Notes under the pieces: model-generated
Database searches by the model: none
Told to the model about the DNA's origin: nothing
Seen by the model: the letters and a program-made list of their open reading frames with translations, nothing else
Program-made: the position numbers and the translations under genes
Shown here: positions 19,121-27,095 of the stretch, one piece after another
How the letters are laid out: every line of letters begins with the position of its first letter
Position numbering within the stretch: the first letter of the stretch is position 1
DNA from: Palsa-504 sp963822765
Lineage (GTDB): Bacteria > Actinomycetota > Actinomycetes > Streptosporangiales > Streptosporangiaceae
Assembly: GCA_963822765.1 (NCBI GenBank)
Contig: CAWGJL010000023.1
Location: 62,001-126,000, forward strand
Length of the DNA stretch: 64,000 nucleotides
Direction: 5' to 3'

Positions 19121-20541
19121 ATGACTACCACATCGGCCGACATCACCACCGACGGCGCTACGAGCAGCTGGCCGCCAGCCTGCGCGGCGAGCTGATCGTG
19201 CCGGGAGATCCCGGCTACGACGCGGCCCGCGCCGTCTACAACGGCATGATCGACAAGCACCCGGCGGCCATCGCGCGCTGCCGGGACGCCGCCGATGTCA
19301 TCGCCTGCGTGCGCTTCGCCCGCGAGCACGGCGTCGAGCTCGCGGTGCGGGGCGGCGGTCACAACGCCGCCGGCCTCGGGGTGGCGGACGGCGCCCTGGT
19401 CATCGACCTGTCCTGCTGCGCAGCACCACGGTCGACCCGGCAGCGCCACACGGTCCGGGTCGACGCCGGGTGCACCTGGGGAGACGTCGACCACGCGACC
19501 GTCGCGTTCGGCATGGCAACGCCGTCCGGCTTCATCGCCTCGACCGGCGTCGCCGGCCTGACGCTCGGCGGCGGCATCGGCTACCTGTCCCGGCGGTTCG
19601 GCCTCACCGTGGACAACCTGCTGTCCGCCGACGTCGTGCTCGCCGACGGCACGTTCGTCACCGCCAGCGCGACCGCGCACAGCGACCTGTTCTGGGCGCT
19701 GCGCGGCGGCGGCGGCAACTTCGGCGTCGTCACCTCGTTCACCTTCCGCTGCCACGACATCGGCGAGGGCGGCACGATCATCGGCGGACCGGTGTTCTAC
19801 GACCTCGCCGACGCCGGCGAGGTCATGCGCTGGTACCGGGAACTGATCCCGTCGCTGCCCGAGGAGCTGAGCGGCTGGATCGCGCTGCTCACCATCCCGC
19901 CCGGCGCCGCCGTTCCCGGAGGAGCTGTGGGGCCGCAAGGTGTGCGGCATCGTCTGGTGCTACACCGGGTCGCACGACCGGGCCGAGGCGGTGCTGGAAC
20001 CGGTCAAGACGTTCGGCTCGCCGCTGATCGTGGGCCTGCAAGCCGATGCCGTTCAGCGTGCTGCAGAGCACGTTCGACCCGCTCTACCCGGCCGGGCTGC
20101 AGTGGTACTGGCGGGCCGACTTCTTCAACGAGATCACCGACGCCGCCATCGAGGTGCACGCGCAAGTACGGCGAGCTGCTGCCGACCGGCCACTCGACGA
20201 TGCACCTCTATCCGATCGACGGCGCCGCGAGCCGCGTGCCCGAGGACGCCACGGCCTTCGCCTACCGGGACGGCGGCTGGGCCGGCATCATCGTCGGCGT
20301 CGACCCGGATCCCGCCAACGCCGGCACGCATCTCGCAATGGGCGAAGCGACTACTGGCAGGAGCTGCACCCGACCTCGGCCGGCGGCGGCGTACGTCAAC
20401 TTCCTGATGGACGAGGGCCAGGACCGGGTCAGGGCGGCGTACCGCGGCAACTACGACCGGCTCGCGCAGATCAAGGGGCGGTACGACCCGGAGAACATCT
20501 TCCACATCAACCAGAACATCAAGCCCGGCTCAGCGGGCTGA
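19121..20541 (+). pseudogene. Berberine-bridge-type FAD-linked oxidase, frameshifted
   Basis: ATG 19121 follows a GGAAGGGGA site. The PP-loop FAD domain shows AVRGGGHNAAGLGVADGALV, whose His in GGGHN is the usual covalent FAD attachment point. GLTLGGGIGYLSRRFGLTVD and LFWALRGGGGNFGVVTSFTF follow. The C-terminal BBE motif YDPENIFHINQNIKP closes the protein. These enzymes oxidise sugars, alkaloids or polyketides, often in natural-product pathways, so the substrate is open. Frame changes lie near 19158, 19426, 19918 (CCC-G-GAG), 20043, 20162 and 20347. Corrected length is about 470 residues. No signal peptide is apparent. Confidence 0.78.
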
Positions 20542-20545
20542 GCGG

Positions 20546-20940
20546 GTGTCACATCCTGTCCTGTTCGCGATCGACGATGACCCCGGGGTCGTGCGGGCCT
20601 GCGGGACGATCTCGGCCGGCGGTTCGGCGAGGATTTCCGGGTGATCGGCACCTCGTCGGCCGCCGCGGGACTGGCGATGCTCGGCGAGCTGGCCGATGAG
20701 CACGTCACGGTGGCCGTGCTCATCGTCGGCCACAAGATGCGCGAGATGCCCGGCGCCGAGTTCCTGGCCCGCGCGCACCGCATGCACCCGCGGGCCAAGC
20801 GAGTGCTGGGTCTGGAGACCGCGGGAGACGAACGCATCGTGCGGATGGCGGACGGTCATCAGATCACGGCCAGGACGGTCATCGCCGCGCCAGGTATCGC
20901 CTGGCGGACTGACGGCGGGACGGATCGCGCGGAATACTAG
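20546..20940 (+). pseudogene. Receiver-domain / thioredoxin-reductase fusion, internally deleted
   Basis: GTG 20546 starts VSHPVLFAIDDDPGVVRA, the acidic pocket of a CheY-like receiver. After a missing C near 20600 it continues DDLGRRFGEDFRVIGTSSAA and VLIVGHKMREMPGAEFLARA (where the phospho-acceptor Asp would be expected, H is seen). It then jumps to ERIVRMADGHQITARTVIAA and PGIAWRT. That last part matches the middle of the FAD-dependent thioredoxin-reductase-like half of known receiver-TrxR fusions of about 550 residues. Both the FAD GxGxxG loop and the CxxC are absent, so several hundred codons are lost. Confidence 0.6.
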
Positions 20941-20981
20941 GACCCGGGGCTTGTTGCCGCATCGCCCGCGAGGGAGAGACC

Positions 20982-21386
20982 ATGAGCTACGCCCGGCAGA
21001 TGCTCGACACCTACCAGCGCACCGTGAACCTCGACCCCGGCCTGCTGGCCGCGGCCATCGACGCGGCCGGCGATTGCGCCCAGGCCTGCACCGCCGACAA
21101 CGACGCCGACCTGAGCGAGGCGAACCTGGCCGACATGGTCAGGTGCATCCGGCTGTGCCTGAACTGCACCGATGTCTGCGCCGCCACCGCCGCGGTGCTC
21201 AGCCGCCCGGCCGAATTCGACCCCGATCTCACCCGGCCGCTGCTGCAGGCCTGCGTGGCCATCTGCATTAGCTGCGGCAATGAATGCGCGCGGCACGCCC
21301 CGCATCACGAGCACTGCCGGGTCTGCGAGCAGGCCTGCCGGCGCTGTGAACGCGCCTGCCAGGACCTGCTGGACGCGCTGAACTGA
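20982..21386 (+). CDS. Four-helix-bundle copper-storage-like protein (Csp / DUF326)
   Basis: 134 residues with 15 cysteines arranged along helices: DCAQAC, RCIRLCLNCTDVC, QACVAICISCGNEC, HCRVCEQACRRCERAC, plus a HAPHHEH loop. This is the pattern of cytosolic Csp proteins (Csp3 type, no signal peptide), four-helix bundles lined with Cys thiols that store many Cu(I) ions. ATG 20982 lies behind GAGGGAGAG. The gene is convergent with a SCO1-type copper chaperone 30 bases away and close to the DUF1326/DUF2182 pair, supporting a role in copper handling. Confidence 0.88.
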   Translation: MSYARQMLDTYQRTVNLDPGLLAAAIDAAGDCAQACTADNDADLSEANLADMVRCIRLCLNCTDVCAATAAVLSRPAEFDPDLTRPLLQACVAICISCGNECARHAPHHEHCRVCEQACRRCERACQDLLDALN

Positions 21387-21415
21387 CCGGCCGCCAGCAC
21401 CAGATTCACGCTCGC

Positions 21416-22174
21416 TCAGGTGACGAGCTGGCGCGCGACCAGGGCGATGCCCTGACCCCAGGACGCGAGCTGGCCCGCGGGCAGGAACGAGGACCCCGAC
21501 GCGGTGTGGTCCACCATCGGGTCGGCCACGAACCGCTCCCGGCCGCGGGAGTCGATGAAGTACATCTGCGAGGAGTGGACCACATCGGCGTCCGGGCCGG
21601 GCGCGTCGACGGTGATCTCGTAGTCCCGCCACACCGCCGCCAGGCTCGGGTAGGAGCCGGTCAGGAAGTGCCACGACGGGACCTGGGTCAGCCGCTGCTC
21701 GCCGGAGAACGCCGCCACGTCGGCCACCCGCAGGTGATAACGGTTGACGTTGACCGCCACGAACACTACGCGCGCCGCGCTCGCGCCCAGATCCCGGTAG
21801 GCGTCGATGAACTCCTGGGACACGATCGGGCAGATGTCGGTGCAATGCGGGTCCATGAACTCCAGCACCACGGCCCGCCCGCGCAGGCCCGCGAGCGACA
21901 CCGGGTGCCCGTCCTGATCGGTCAGCGTGAAATCCGGCGCGCCGCGTACCGGCACCGGCGAGAGCTGCATCAGGTCCGACAGCGACGTCGAGACGCTGGC
22001 CGGGATCCCCGAAGCCCGCAGCACCGCCGCCGCGGCCTGATGCGGCCGGACCCGGATCACCGCATACCCGGCGCCCGCCGCCACCACGACGGCCGCCAGC
22101 GCGGCGATGATGACCAGCCCGGGCCCGCGCCGCCACGAACTCAGGCGGCTCGCCACGCTCCCGGTGCCACCCAC
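21416..22174 (-). CDS. SCO1/SenC-type copper chaperone, membrane-anchored
   Basis: 252 residues. An N-terminal membrane anchor (GPGLVIIAALAAVVVAAGAG, about 18-42) precedes an extracytoplasmic thioredoxin fold with FTLTDQDGHPVSLAGLRGRA. The copper-binding MDPHCTDICPIVSQEF (CxxxC) follows at about 120, and the distal His is in DVVHSSQMYFID near 205. SCO1 proteins deliver Cu to the CuA site of cytochrome oxidase or act as thiol reductases. The GTG at 22174 is chosen by reading. The upstream region to 22314 is shared with the DUF1326 gene on the other strand. Confidence 0.88.
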   Translation of the reverse strand: MGGTGSVASRLSSWRRGPGLVIIAALAAVVVAAGAGYAVIRVRPHQAAAAVLRASGIPASVSTSLSDLMQLSPVPVRGAPDFTLTDQDGHPVSLAGLRGRAVVLEFMDPHCTDICPIVSQEFIDAYRDLGASAARVVFVAVNVNRYHLRVADVAAFSGEQRLTQVPSWHFLTGSYPSLAAVWRDYEITVDAPGPDADVVHSSQMYFIDSRGRERFVADPMVDHTASGSSFLPAGQLASWGQGIALVARQLVT

Positions 22175-22314
22175 ACCACGAGGCTAAACCCCGCTCCGCC
22201 GCCGCCACCGACCATGACCAGAATGTCATCACCGGGGTGCCCCGCAGCTGATATTGACGCCGACGACGGTACGCGGGAGCCTGGTGGAAACGGTCGCCTG
22301 CTGAGGGAGGAGCC

Positions 22315-22917
22315 ATGGCGTGGCGGTTGGAGGGGACGTATTTCGAGTCGTGCTCGTGTGACGCGGTCTGCCCGTGTACCTGGTCGGCGCTGACGGCGAG
22401 GGCGACGCTTGACCGGTGCCGGGCGCTGCTGGCCTATCACGTCACGTCCGGCGAGATCGACGGGGTTGACGTCGGCGGGCTGAGCTTCGCCCTGTTCCTG
22501 GACACGCCGCCGGTGATGAGCGAGGGCAACTGGCGGGTGGGTGTGTACCTGGATGACACCGCCTCCGATCCCCAGGCTGAGCGTCTCGGGATGGTCCTGT
22601 CCGGGCAGGCGGGCGGTCCGCCCGCGATGCTCGGGCCGCTGATCGGCGAGATGCTCGGCGTGGAGCGCGCCCGGATCACCTACGACGAGGATGGCCGCGG
22701 CCATCACGTCCGGATCGGCGATGCCGTCGACGTCGGGGTCCAGGACTTCGTGGCCCTCGAGGGTCACGATCCGGTTCAGCTGACGAACGTGTTCCACCCG
22801 TCGAATACCACGCTGACGGTCGCCCCGGCCAACGCCGCGCACCTTTCGACGTTCGGGATCGACTGGGGGCGCGAGGGGCAGAGCGGCTTTTCCGCGCCGT
22901 TCTCATGGTCCGGGTGA
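22315..22917 (+). CDS. DUF1326 protein with N-terminal CxCxxxCxC
   Basis: 200 residues beginning MAWRLEGTYFESCSCDAVCP. Cysteines 13, 15, 19 and 21 form a CxCxxxCxC cluster suited to a soft metal. The rest is an all-beta domain of unknown function (DUF1326), with GVDVGGLSFALFLDTPPVMS and VQDFVALEGHDPVQLTNVFH. ATG 22315 follows GAGGGAGGAG. The next gene, DUF2182, begins inside its last codons (13-base overlap). The DUF1326-DUF2182 pairing is common in bacteria and implies a joint, probably metal-related, function. Confidence 0.85.
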   Translation: MAWRLEGTYFESCSCDAVCPCTWSALTARATLDRCRALLAYHVTSGEIDGVDVGGLSFALFLDTPPVMSEGNWRVGVYLDDTASDPQAERLGMVLSGQAGGPPAMLGPLIGEMLGVERARITYDEDGRGHHVRIGDAVDVGVQDFVALEGHDPVQLTNVFHPSNTTLTVAPANAAHLSTFGIDWGREGQSGFSAPFSWSG

Positions 22918-23678
22918 GCGGGTCCGCCGAGCTGGCCCGGCCGCGGCCGGGCCTGGCCACCCGCGAGGTCGCGCTGCTGCTGATCGCGGCCGCAGGGGCC
23001 TGGGCCGGGACCGTCACCCTGGCCCGCGGGATGACCGGGATGAGCGGCACGATGGGGCTGGAGCTGGCCGTCTTCGTGCCGGTCTGGACGCTGATGATGG
23101 CCGCCATGATGCTGCCCTCGGTGACGCCCGTGGCCTCGCTGTACGCCAAGACCGTGCAGGCTAACCGGACGGCGCGGATCGCCGGGCTGGTCACGGGCTA
23201 CCTGGGGGTCTGGGCGGTGTCGGGCCTGCCCGCGTACGGGCTGGCCTGGCTGGCCGGCTGGCTGGCCGGCCAGCACCCCGGGACCGCGCACGTCCTGGCC
23301 GTGGCGGTTTTCGCCGGGTGCGGCGTGTACCAGCTGAGCAGCTGGAAGGACCGCTGCCTGGCGCATTGCCGCTCCCCGCTCGGGCTGTTGCTGCATTACG
23401 GCTCGTACCGGGGCCGGCTGCGGGACCTGCGGGCCGGCGTCCATCACGGCGGATACTGCCTGGGCTGCTGCTGGGCGCTGATGGTGATCCTGATCGCGGT
23501 CGGCGTGATGAACCTGACCGCCATGGTCGGCCTGGCCGCGGTGGTCCTGATCGAGAAAACCTGGAAATGGGGCACGGCGGCCGGGCGGCTGGCGGGTGCC
23601 GCCGCGCTGGCGCTGGCCATCGCGGTGATCTGGTTTCCCTGGCTCGCCCCGGGCCTGCACGCCGCGCCCTCGATGTGA
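22905..23678 (+). CDS. DUF2182 integral membrane protein (predicted metal-binding)
   Basis: 257 residues with about seven membrane helices. Features include the methionine-rich WTLMMAAMMLPSVTPVASLY helix near residue 65 (Met-rich faces can bind Cu), SWKDRCLAHCRSPLG and HHGGYCLGCCWALMVILIAV. Cysteines of the last two sit at helix ends. The family is annotated only as predicted metal-binding membrane protein. Translational overlap with DUF1326 suggests a two-part device, soluble Cys-cluster protein plus membrane partner. The nearby Csp and SCO1 genes point to copper. Confidence 0.85.
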   Translation: MVRVSGSAELARPRPGLATREVALLLIAAAGAWAGTVTLARGMTGMSGTMGLELAVFVPVWTLMMAAMMLPSVTPVASLYAKTVQANRTARIAGLVTGYLGVWAVSGLPAYGLAWLAGWLAGQHPGTAHVLAVAVFAGCGVYQLSSWKDRCLAHCRSPLGLLLHYGSYRGRLRDLRAGVHHGGYCLGCCWALMVILIAVGVMNLTAMVGLAAVVLIEKTWKWGTAAGRLAGAAALALAIAVIWFPWLAPGLHAAPSM

Positions 23679-23944
23679 ACTGACACGACGTATGTTGAGC
23701 TACTGACGTGGCATATCGCGCACCACAGGAACCACCAGCACCGCCACTGCCGCAGAACGCGGCCTGGTTACCAGGTCGATGCGACGTTGTACCAGCAAGA
23801 GCTGGCACGATGCGGCACCGGCCAGCAAACCCAGCGTCCGCCAGCCCGGCAGATCAGCACAGCTCCCGCGAAAGAGCCGCACCCGATGATGAAATGATGC
23901 GGGCGATGGCCGGGCGCATGGTGGCGACCGGGCTACCATGGCGC

Positions 23945-24115
23945 ATGGCTGATACCTCTGAGGCCGCAGCTGAGCTGCGCATTTCCCGGGTCAAGGCGCT
24001 CGACGAGCGGAACCTGGTCTCGATCGTGACTTATATGCTGGCCCGTTATCCGGATACCTTCCCGGCGATGCTCGACGACGCGCTGAGCACGCTCACTCCC
24101 AAGGCTGACGACTAG
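23945..24115 (+). CDS. Small hypothetical helical protein (56 aa)
   Basis: ATG 23945 gives MADTSEAAAELRISRVKALD then ERNLVSIVTYMLARYPDTFP and an acidic end. It is amphipathic and helical with no Cys or membrane segment. The frame is open further upstream (ATG 23897 is an alternative) but the upstream part has low-complexity, non-coding character. I do not recognise it. It is convergent with the B12-binding gene, with six bases between. Confidence 0.4.
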   Translation: MADTSEAAAELRISRVKALDERNLVSIVTYMLARYPDTFPAMLDDALSTLTPKADD

Positions 24116-24121
24116 CAGGGC

Positions 24122-24535
24122 CTAGGCCTGGGTCTCGGCGACCTCGTGGCCGAGCTCGGCGCGGACCCAGGCCACGATGTCGGTGGTCGGCGCGCCCGGG
24201 GTGAAGATCCGGGCCACGCCCATCCGGTAGAGCTCCTCGATGTCCGCGTCGGGGATGATGCCGCCGCCGAAGACCACGATGTCGGCGGCGCCGCGTTCGG
24301 CCAGCAGGTCGATGACGCGGCGGAACAGCGTCATGTGCGCGCCGGACAAGATCGACAGGCCGACCGCGTCCACGTCCTCCTGGATGGCGGCGGCCACGAT
24401 CTGCTCCGGGGTCTGATGCAGCCCGGTGTAGATGACCTCCACCCCGGCGTCGCGCAGCGCGCGGGCGACGACCTTGGCCCCGCGGTCATGGCCGTCGAGC
24501 CCGACCTTCGCGACGATGACCCGGATCTTCGGCAT
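24122..24535 (-). CDS. Stand-alone cobalamin-binding domain of methylmalonyl-CoA-mutase type
   Basis: 137 residues: MPKIRVIVAKVGLDGHDRGA with the DGHDRG base-off B12-binding signature (His ligates cobalt), LSILSGAHMTLF near 82 and the VVFGGGIIPDADIEELYRMG loop near 105. This is the small B12 subunit of split acyl-CoA mutases (methylmalonyl- or isobutyryl-CoA mutase). The large catalytic subunit must be encoded elsewhere. It lies ten bases from the LCP gene, transcribed the same way. Confidence 0.93.
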   Translation of the reverse strand: MPKIRVIVAKVGLDGHDRGAKVVARALRDAGVEVIYTGLHQTPEQIVAAAIQEDVDAVGLSILSGAHMTLFRRVIDLLAERGAADIVVFGGGIIPDADIEELYRMGVARIFTPGAPTTDIVAWVRAELGHEVAETQA

Positions 24536-24544
24536 ACCGTCAGC

Positions 24545-26080
24545 CTAGCCGACGCAGGGAATGCCGTTCTTGGCGCTGACCGCGCCCGCCCCCGGGGCGG
24601 TGGACGAGGCCGACGCCGACGAGGGCGCCGACGACGAGACCGACGGCGACGGCGAGCTACTGCTGGCCGCGCCGCTGGGCAGCGTGGCGTCCGCGCCGAG
24701 CAGGACCTCGACCTGATTGGCCGCCAGCGTCGAGCTGGCCGTGGCGGTCACGTTGAACATCGACGCGATCTTGGCGGCGTTGCCCGACGCGCCCGGGCCG
24801 TACTGCACCTCGGTCGTGGTGAGCGGGCTGGTGTTCGCGACCTTGCCGGCCGTGTACCCGTCCTTGACCAGCGCGGCCGAAACCTTTCCGGCCAGGCCCG
24901 GGGTGTGGCCGCCGTTATAGACGTCCACGGTGACCTGGCTGTTGCCCGCCGTGTCCTGGGCCGAGGGGTGCGCGGCGGCCGAGCCTGAGGTGGCCGGGGG
25001 ATAGAAACTCTGCTGGATCATCTGCTGGATCTGCGGCACGTTGATCTCGTTGGCGTCCTGGCCTTCGATGGTGATGGGCGCCACCTCCGGCAGGGTGCGG
25101 AACGTGACGTTGCCCAGGCTGAGCCCGCGCATCTGGGAGATGAAGTCGAGCAGGTTCCAGTTCTGATCGGTGATCAGGTACTGCTTGGCCACCGACAGCA
25201 GGTCGGTCAGCTTGCCCAGGTCACCGAGCACGCCGCCGCTGCGCAGCGCCTTGGTGACCGAGTCGATGACCGCCTGCTGGCGCTTGGTGCGGTCGAAGTC
25301 GCCGTTGGTCAGGCCGTGCCGCTGGCGCACGAAGGCCAGCGCCATCTTCGCGCTGAGGTGCTGGTAGCCGGCGTGCTTGGCGGAGAAGCCGGAGTACAGG
25401 TCGTACGGGACCGCGTGGGTGAGGCAGACCTCCACGCCGCCGACGACCTTGGCCAGCTCGTAGAAGCCGTCCAGGTTCAGCTCGGCGAAGTGGTCGATGC
25501 GCACCCCGGTGAGCGCCTCGACGGTTTGCACTTCGGCCGCGCGGCCCGCCTCGTTGCCATCGTAGGCGAGATCGTGCTGGCTGATGCCGGGGTCCTGCGC
25601 CTTGGCCTGGTTCTCCGCGGCGGCCAGGGCGAAGCCGTACGCCTGGTCGACCTTGCCCTGGGACTGCCCGTCGTAGGCGGTGGGGAAGGTGACCCAGTCG
25701 TCGCGCGGGATGGAGAAGCCGACCGCCTTCCCGCCGTTGGCGAAGATGTGGATCAGGATCAGCGTGTTGGTGGCGTTGCCGCCGCAGCCGGCCGCGATCT
25801 CGGCCGCGTTGCACGCGTGCAGCGCCTTGAGCACGTCGTCGGGCAGGATGTTGCCGTTCCAGTCGGTCCGGCTCTCCAGGCCCATCAGGAGGATGTTCTG
25901 CGCGCCGATGGACGGGCCGCTGACGATCGCGTGCGAGCCGCCGATGTCGCTGACGTCCTTGACCACGAAGTAGGAGAAGCCGCTGATGACCAGTACGAGA
26001 GCGGCGGCGATACAGCTCAGGACGTATCCGGCCTTCCCGGCGGCCCCCCACAGAGGGGGCGGAGAGCCTGTCCTGTTCAT
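24545..26080 (-). CDS. LytR-CpsA-Psr (LCP) family cell-wall ligase
   Basis: 511 residues. A short cytoplasmic N-terminus is followed by one membrane helix (AGYVLSCIAAALVLVISGFS, about 18-38) and an extracytoplasmic LCP domain with NILLMGLESRTDWNG, AVGFSIPRDDWVTFP (Arg/Asp of the pyrophosphate site), ALAFVRQRHGLTNGDFDRTK and RQQAVIDS. A LytR_C domain lies near 380-460. A Ser/Ala/Pro-rich tail (450-500) ends KNGIPCVG. LCP enzymes attach polysaccharides or teichoic-type polymers from lipid carriers to peptidoglycan. The gene diverges from the DUF6542 gene. Confidence 0.93.
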   Translation of the reverse strand: MNRTGSPPPLWGAAGKAGYVLSCIAAALVLVISGFSYFVVKDVSDIGGSHAIVSGPSIGAQNILLMGLESRTDWNGNILPDDVLKALHACNAAEIAAGCGGNATNTLILIHIFANGGKAVGFSIPRDDWVTFPTAYDGQSQGKVDQAYGFALAAAENQAKAQDPGISQHDLAYDGNEAGRAAEVQTVEALTGVRIDHFAELNLDGFYELAKVVGGVEVCLTHAVPYDLYSGFSAKHAGYQHLSAKMALAFVRQRHGLTNGDFDRTKRQQAVIDSVTKALRSGGVLGDLGKLTDLLSVAKQYLITDQNWNLLDFISQMRGLSLGNVTFRTLPEVAPITIEGQDANEINVPQIQQMIQQSFYPPATSGSAAAHPSAQDTAGNSQVTVDVYNGGHTPGLAGKVSAALVKDGYTAGKVANTSPLTTTEVQYGPGASGNAAKIASMFNVTATASSTLAANQVEVLLGADATLPSGAASSSSPSPSVSSSAPSSASASSTAPGAGAVSAKNGIPCVG

Positions 26081-26183
26081 CGCTTTCTTCCTCAGGAATC
26101 CCAGGGGTGGAGGGTAACCGTCGAACGAAGCCTACCTTCACGGTCCCGTTACCAACGCGCAACGACTAACATCCAAAGCACAT

Positions 26184-27095
26184 ATGAGCGACCCACGATG
26201 GCGCGATGCACGCCCGAGCAGGTCATACGGCGGCGAGCCTGGAGGCAGGACGCCACGCCGGGAGCCGCGCGGGTCCGATCCCCGGCGGGCCGGGGACGGA
26301 CGCGGCCGGGAGGACGACGGCGCCACCCGCCGCAGGCCGGCCCAGGCGGACCCGGCCCAGCCCGTTGCGCCCCCGCGCGCCGACGCACGGGCCGCGGGCC
26401 GGGCCGTCGAGGCACCGGCCGCCGCGCGTAACGGGACCTCGCGGCGGGCCGCGACGGAGCCGGCGCGGGCGCGGCGGCGCGGGGCTGCCCGCGGGGCCGC
26501 CCGCGACGCGGCCGTGCGGGCACCTGGCGCGGACGGGCGGCTGAGCCGGATCTGGCAGGGTTCACTGAGCGGCGGGCTCGGCATCAGCGTCATCGCCGGC
26601 AGCGCGGTGATCGGCGCGGTCGCCACCATCGCGACCCGGGCCGAGCCGGGCTCGGTGCTCGGCCTGTCCGTGCTGGCCGGCACCGTCGCCGCGGCGCTGA
26701 CCGTGCAGCCGCGGACCGGGCGGCTGATCTTCCCGGTTCCCGCGCTGTCCTACCTGCTCGCCGCGCTGGTCGCCGGCATGGTCTACGACCGGTCCACGAA
26801 CAAGACCGAGCTGGCCGTCGGCGCGGCCCAGTGGATCGCCAACGGATTCTTCGTCATGGTGCTGGCCACCTTGCTGGCCATCGCGCTGACCACGGTGCGC
26901 TGGGTCATGTGGCGGCGCGACCAGCGTGGCCCGGTGGCCCCGCCGGAGTACGGCGGCTGGAGCGAGCCGCGCCCGCCGGGACCGCCGCCGCGCACCCAGC
27001 CCGGCCAGCAGCGGCCGCCCGCGGCCCCCGGGTGGGACCAGCGTCCCGGGCCGCGGACCGGGTCCGGGCCCTACAACTTCTCCAGCGGGGCGTAG
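26184..27095 (+). CDS. DUF6542 membrane protein
   Basis: 303 residues. A long basic, Arg/Pro/Gly-rich disordered N-terminus (1-115) precedes four membrane helices (LGISVIAGSAVIGAVATIAT; VLGLSVLAGTVAAALTV; PALSYLLAALVAGMV; GFFVMVLATLLAIAL) and a Pro-rich cytoplasmic tail. The helical part matches the DUF6542 family common in actinobacteria beside pcrA. Its function is unknown. The last 25 bases overlap the 3' end of pcrA on the other strand. Confidence 0.8.
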   Translation: MSDPRWRDARPSRSYGGEPGGRTPRREPRGSDPRRAGDGRGREDDGATRRRPAQADPAQPVAPPRADARAAGRAVEAPAAARNGTSRRAATEPARARRRGAARGAARDAAVRAPGADGRLSRIWQGSLSGGLGISVIAGSAVIGAVATIATRAEPGSVLGLSVLAGTVAAALTVQPRTGRLIFPVPALSYLLAALVAGMVYDRSTNKTELAVGAAQWIANGFFVMVLATLLAIALTTVRWVMWRRDQRGPVAPPEYGGWSEPRPPGPPPRTQPGQQRPPAAPGWDQRPGPRTGSGPYNFSSGA

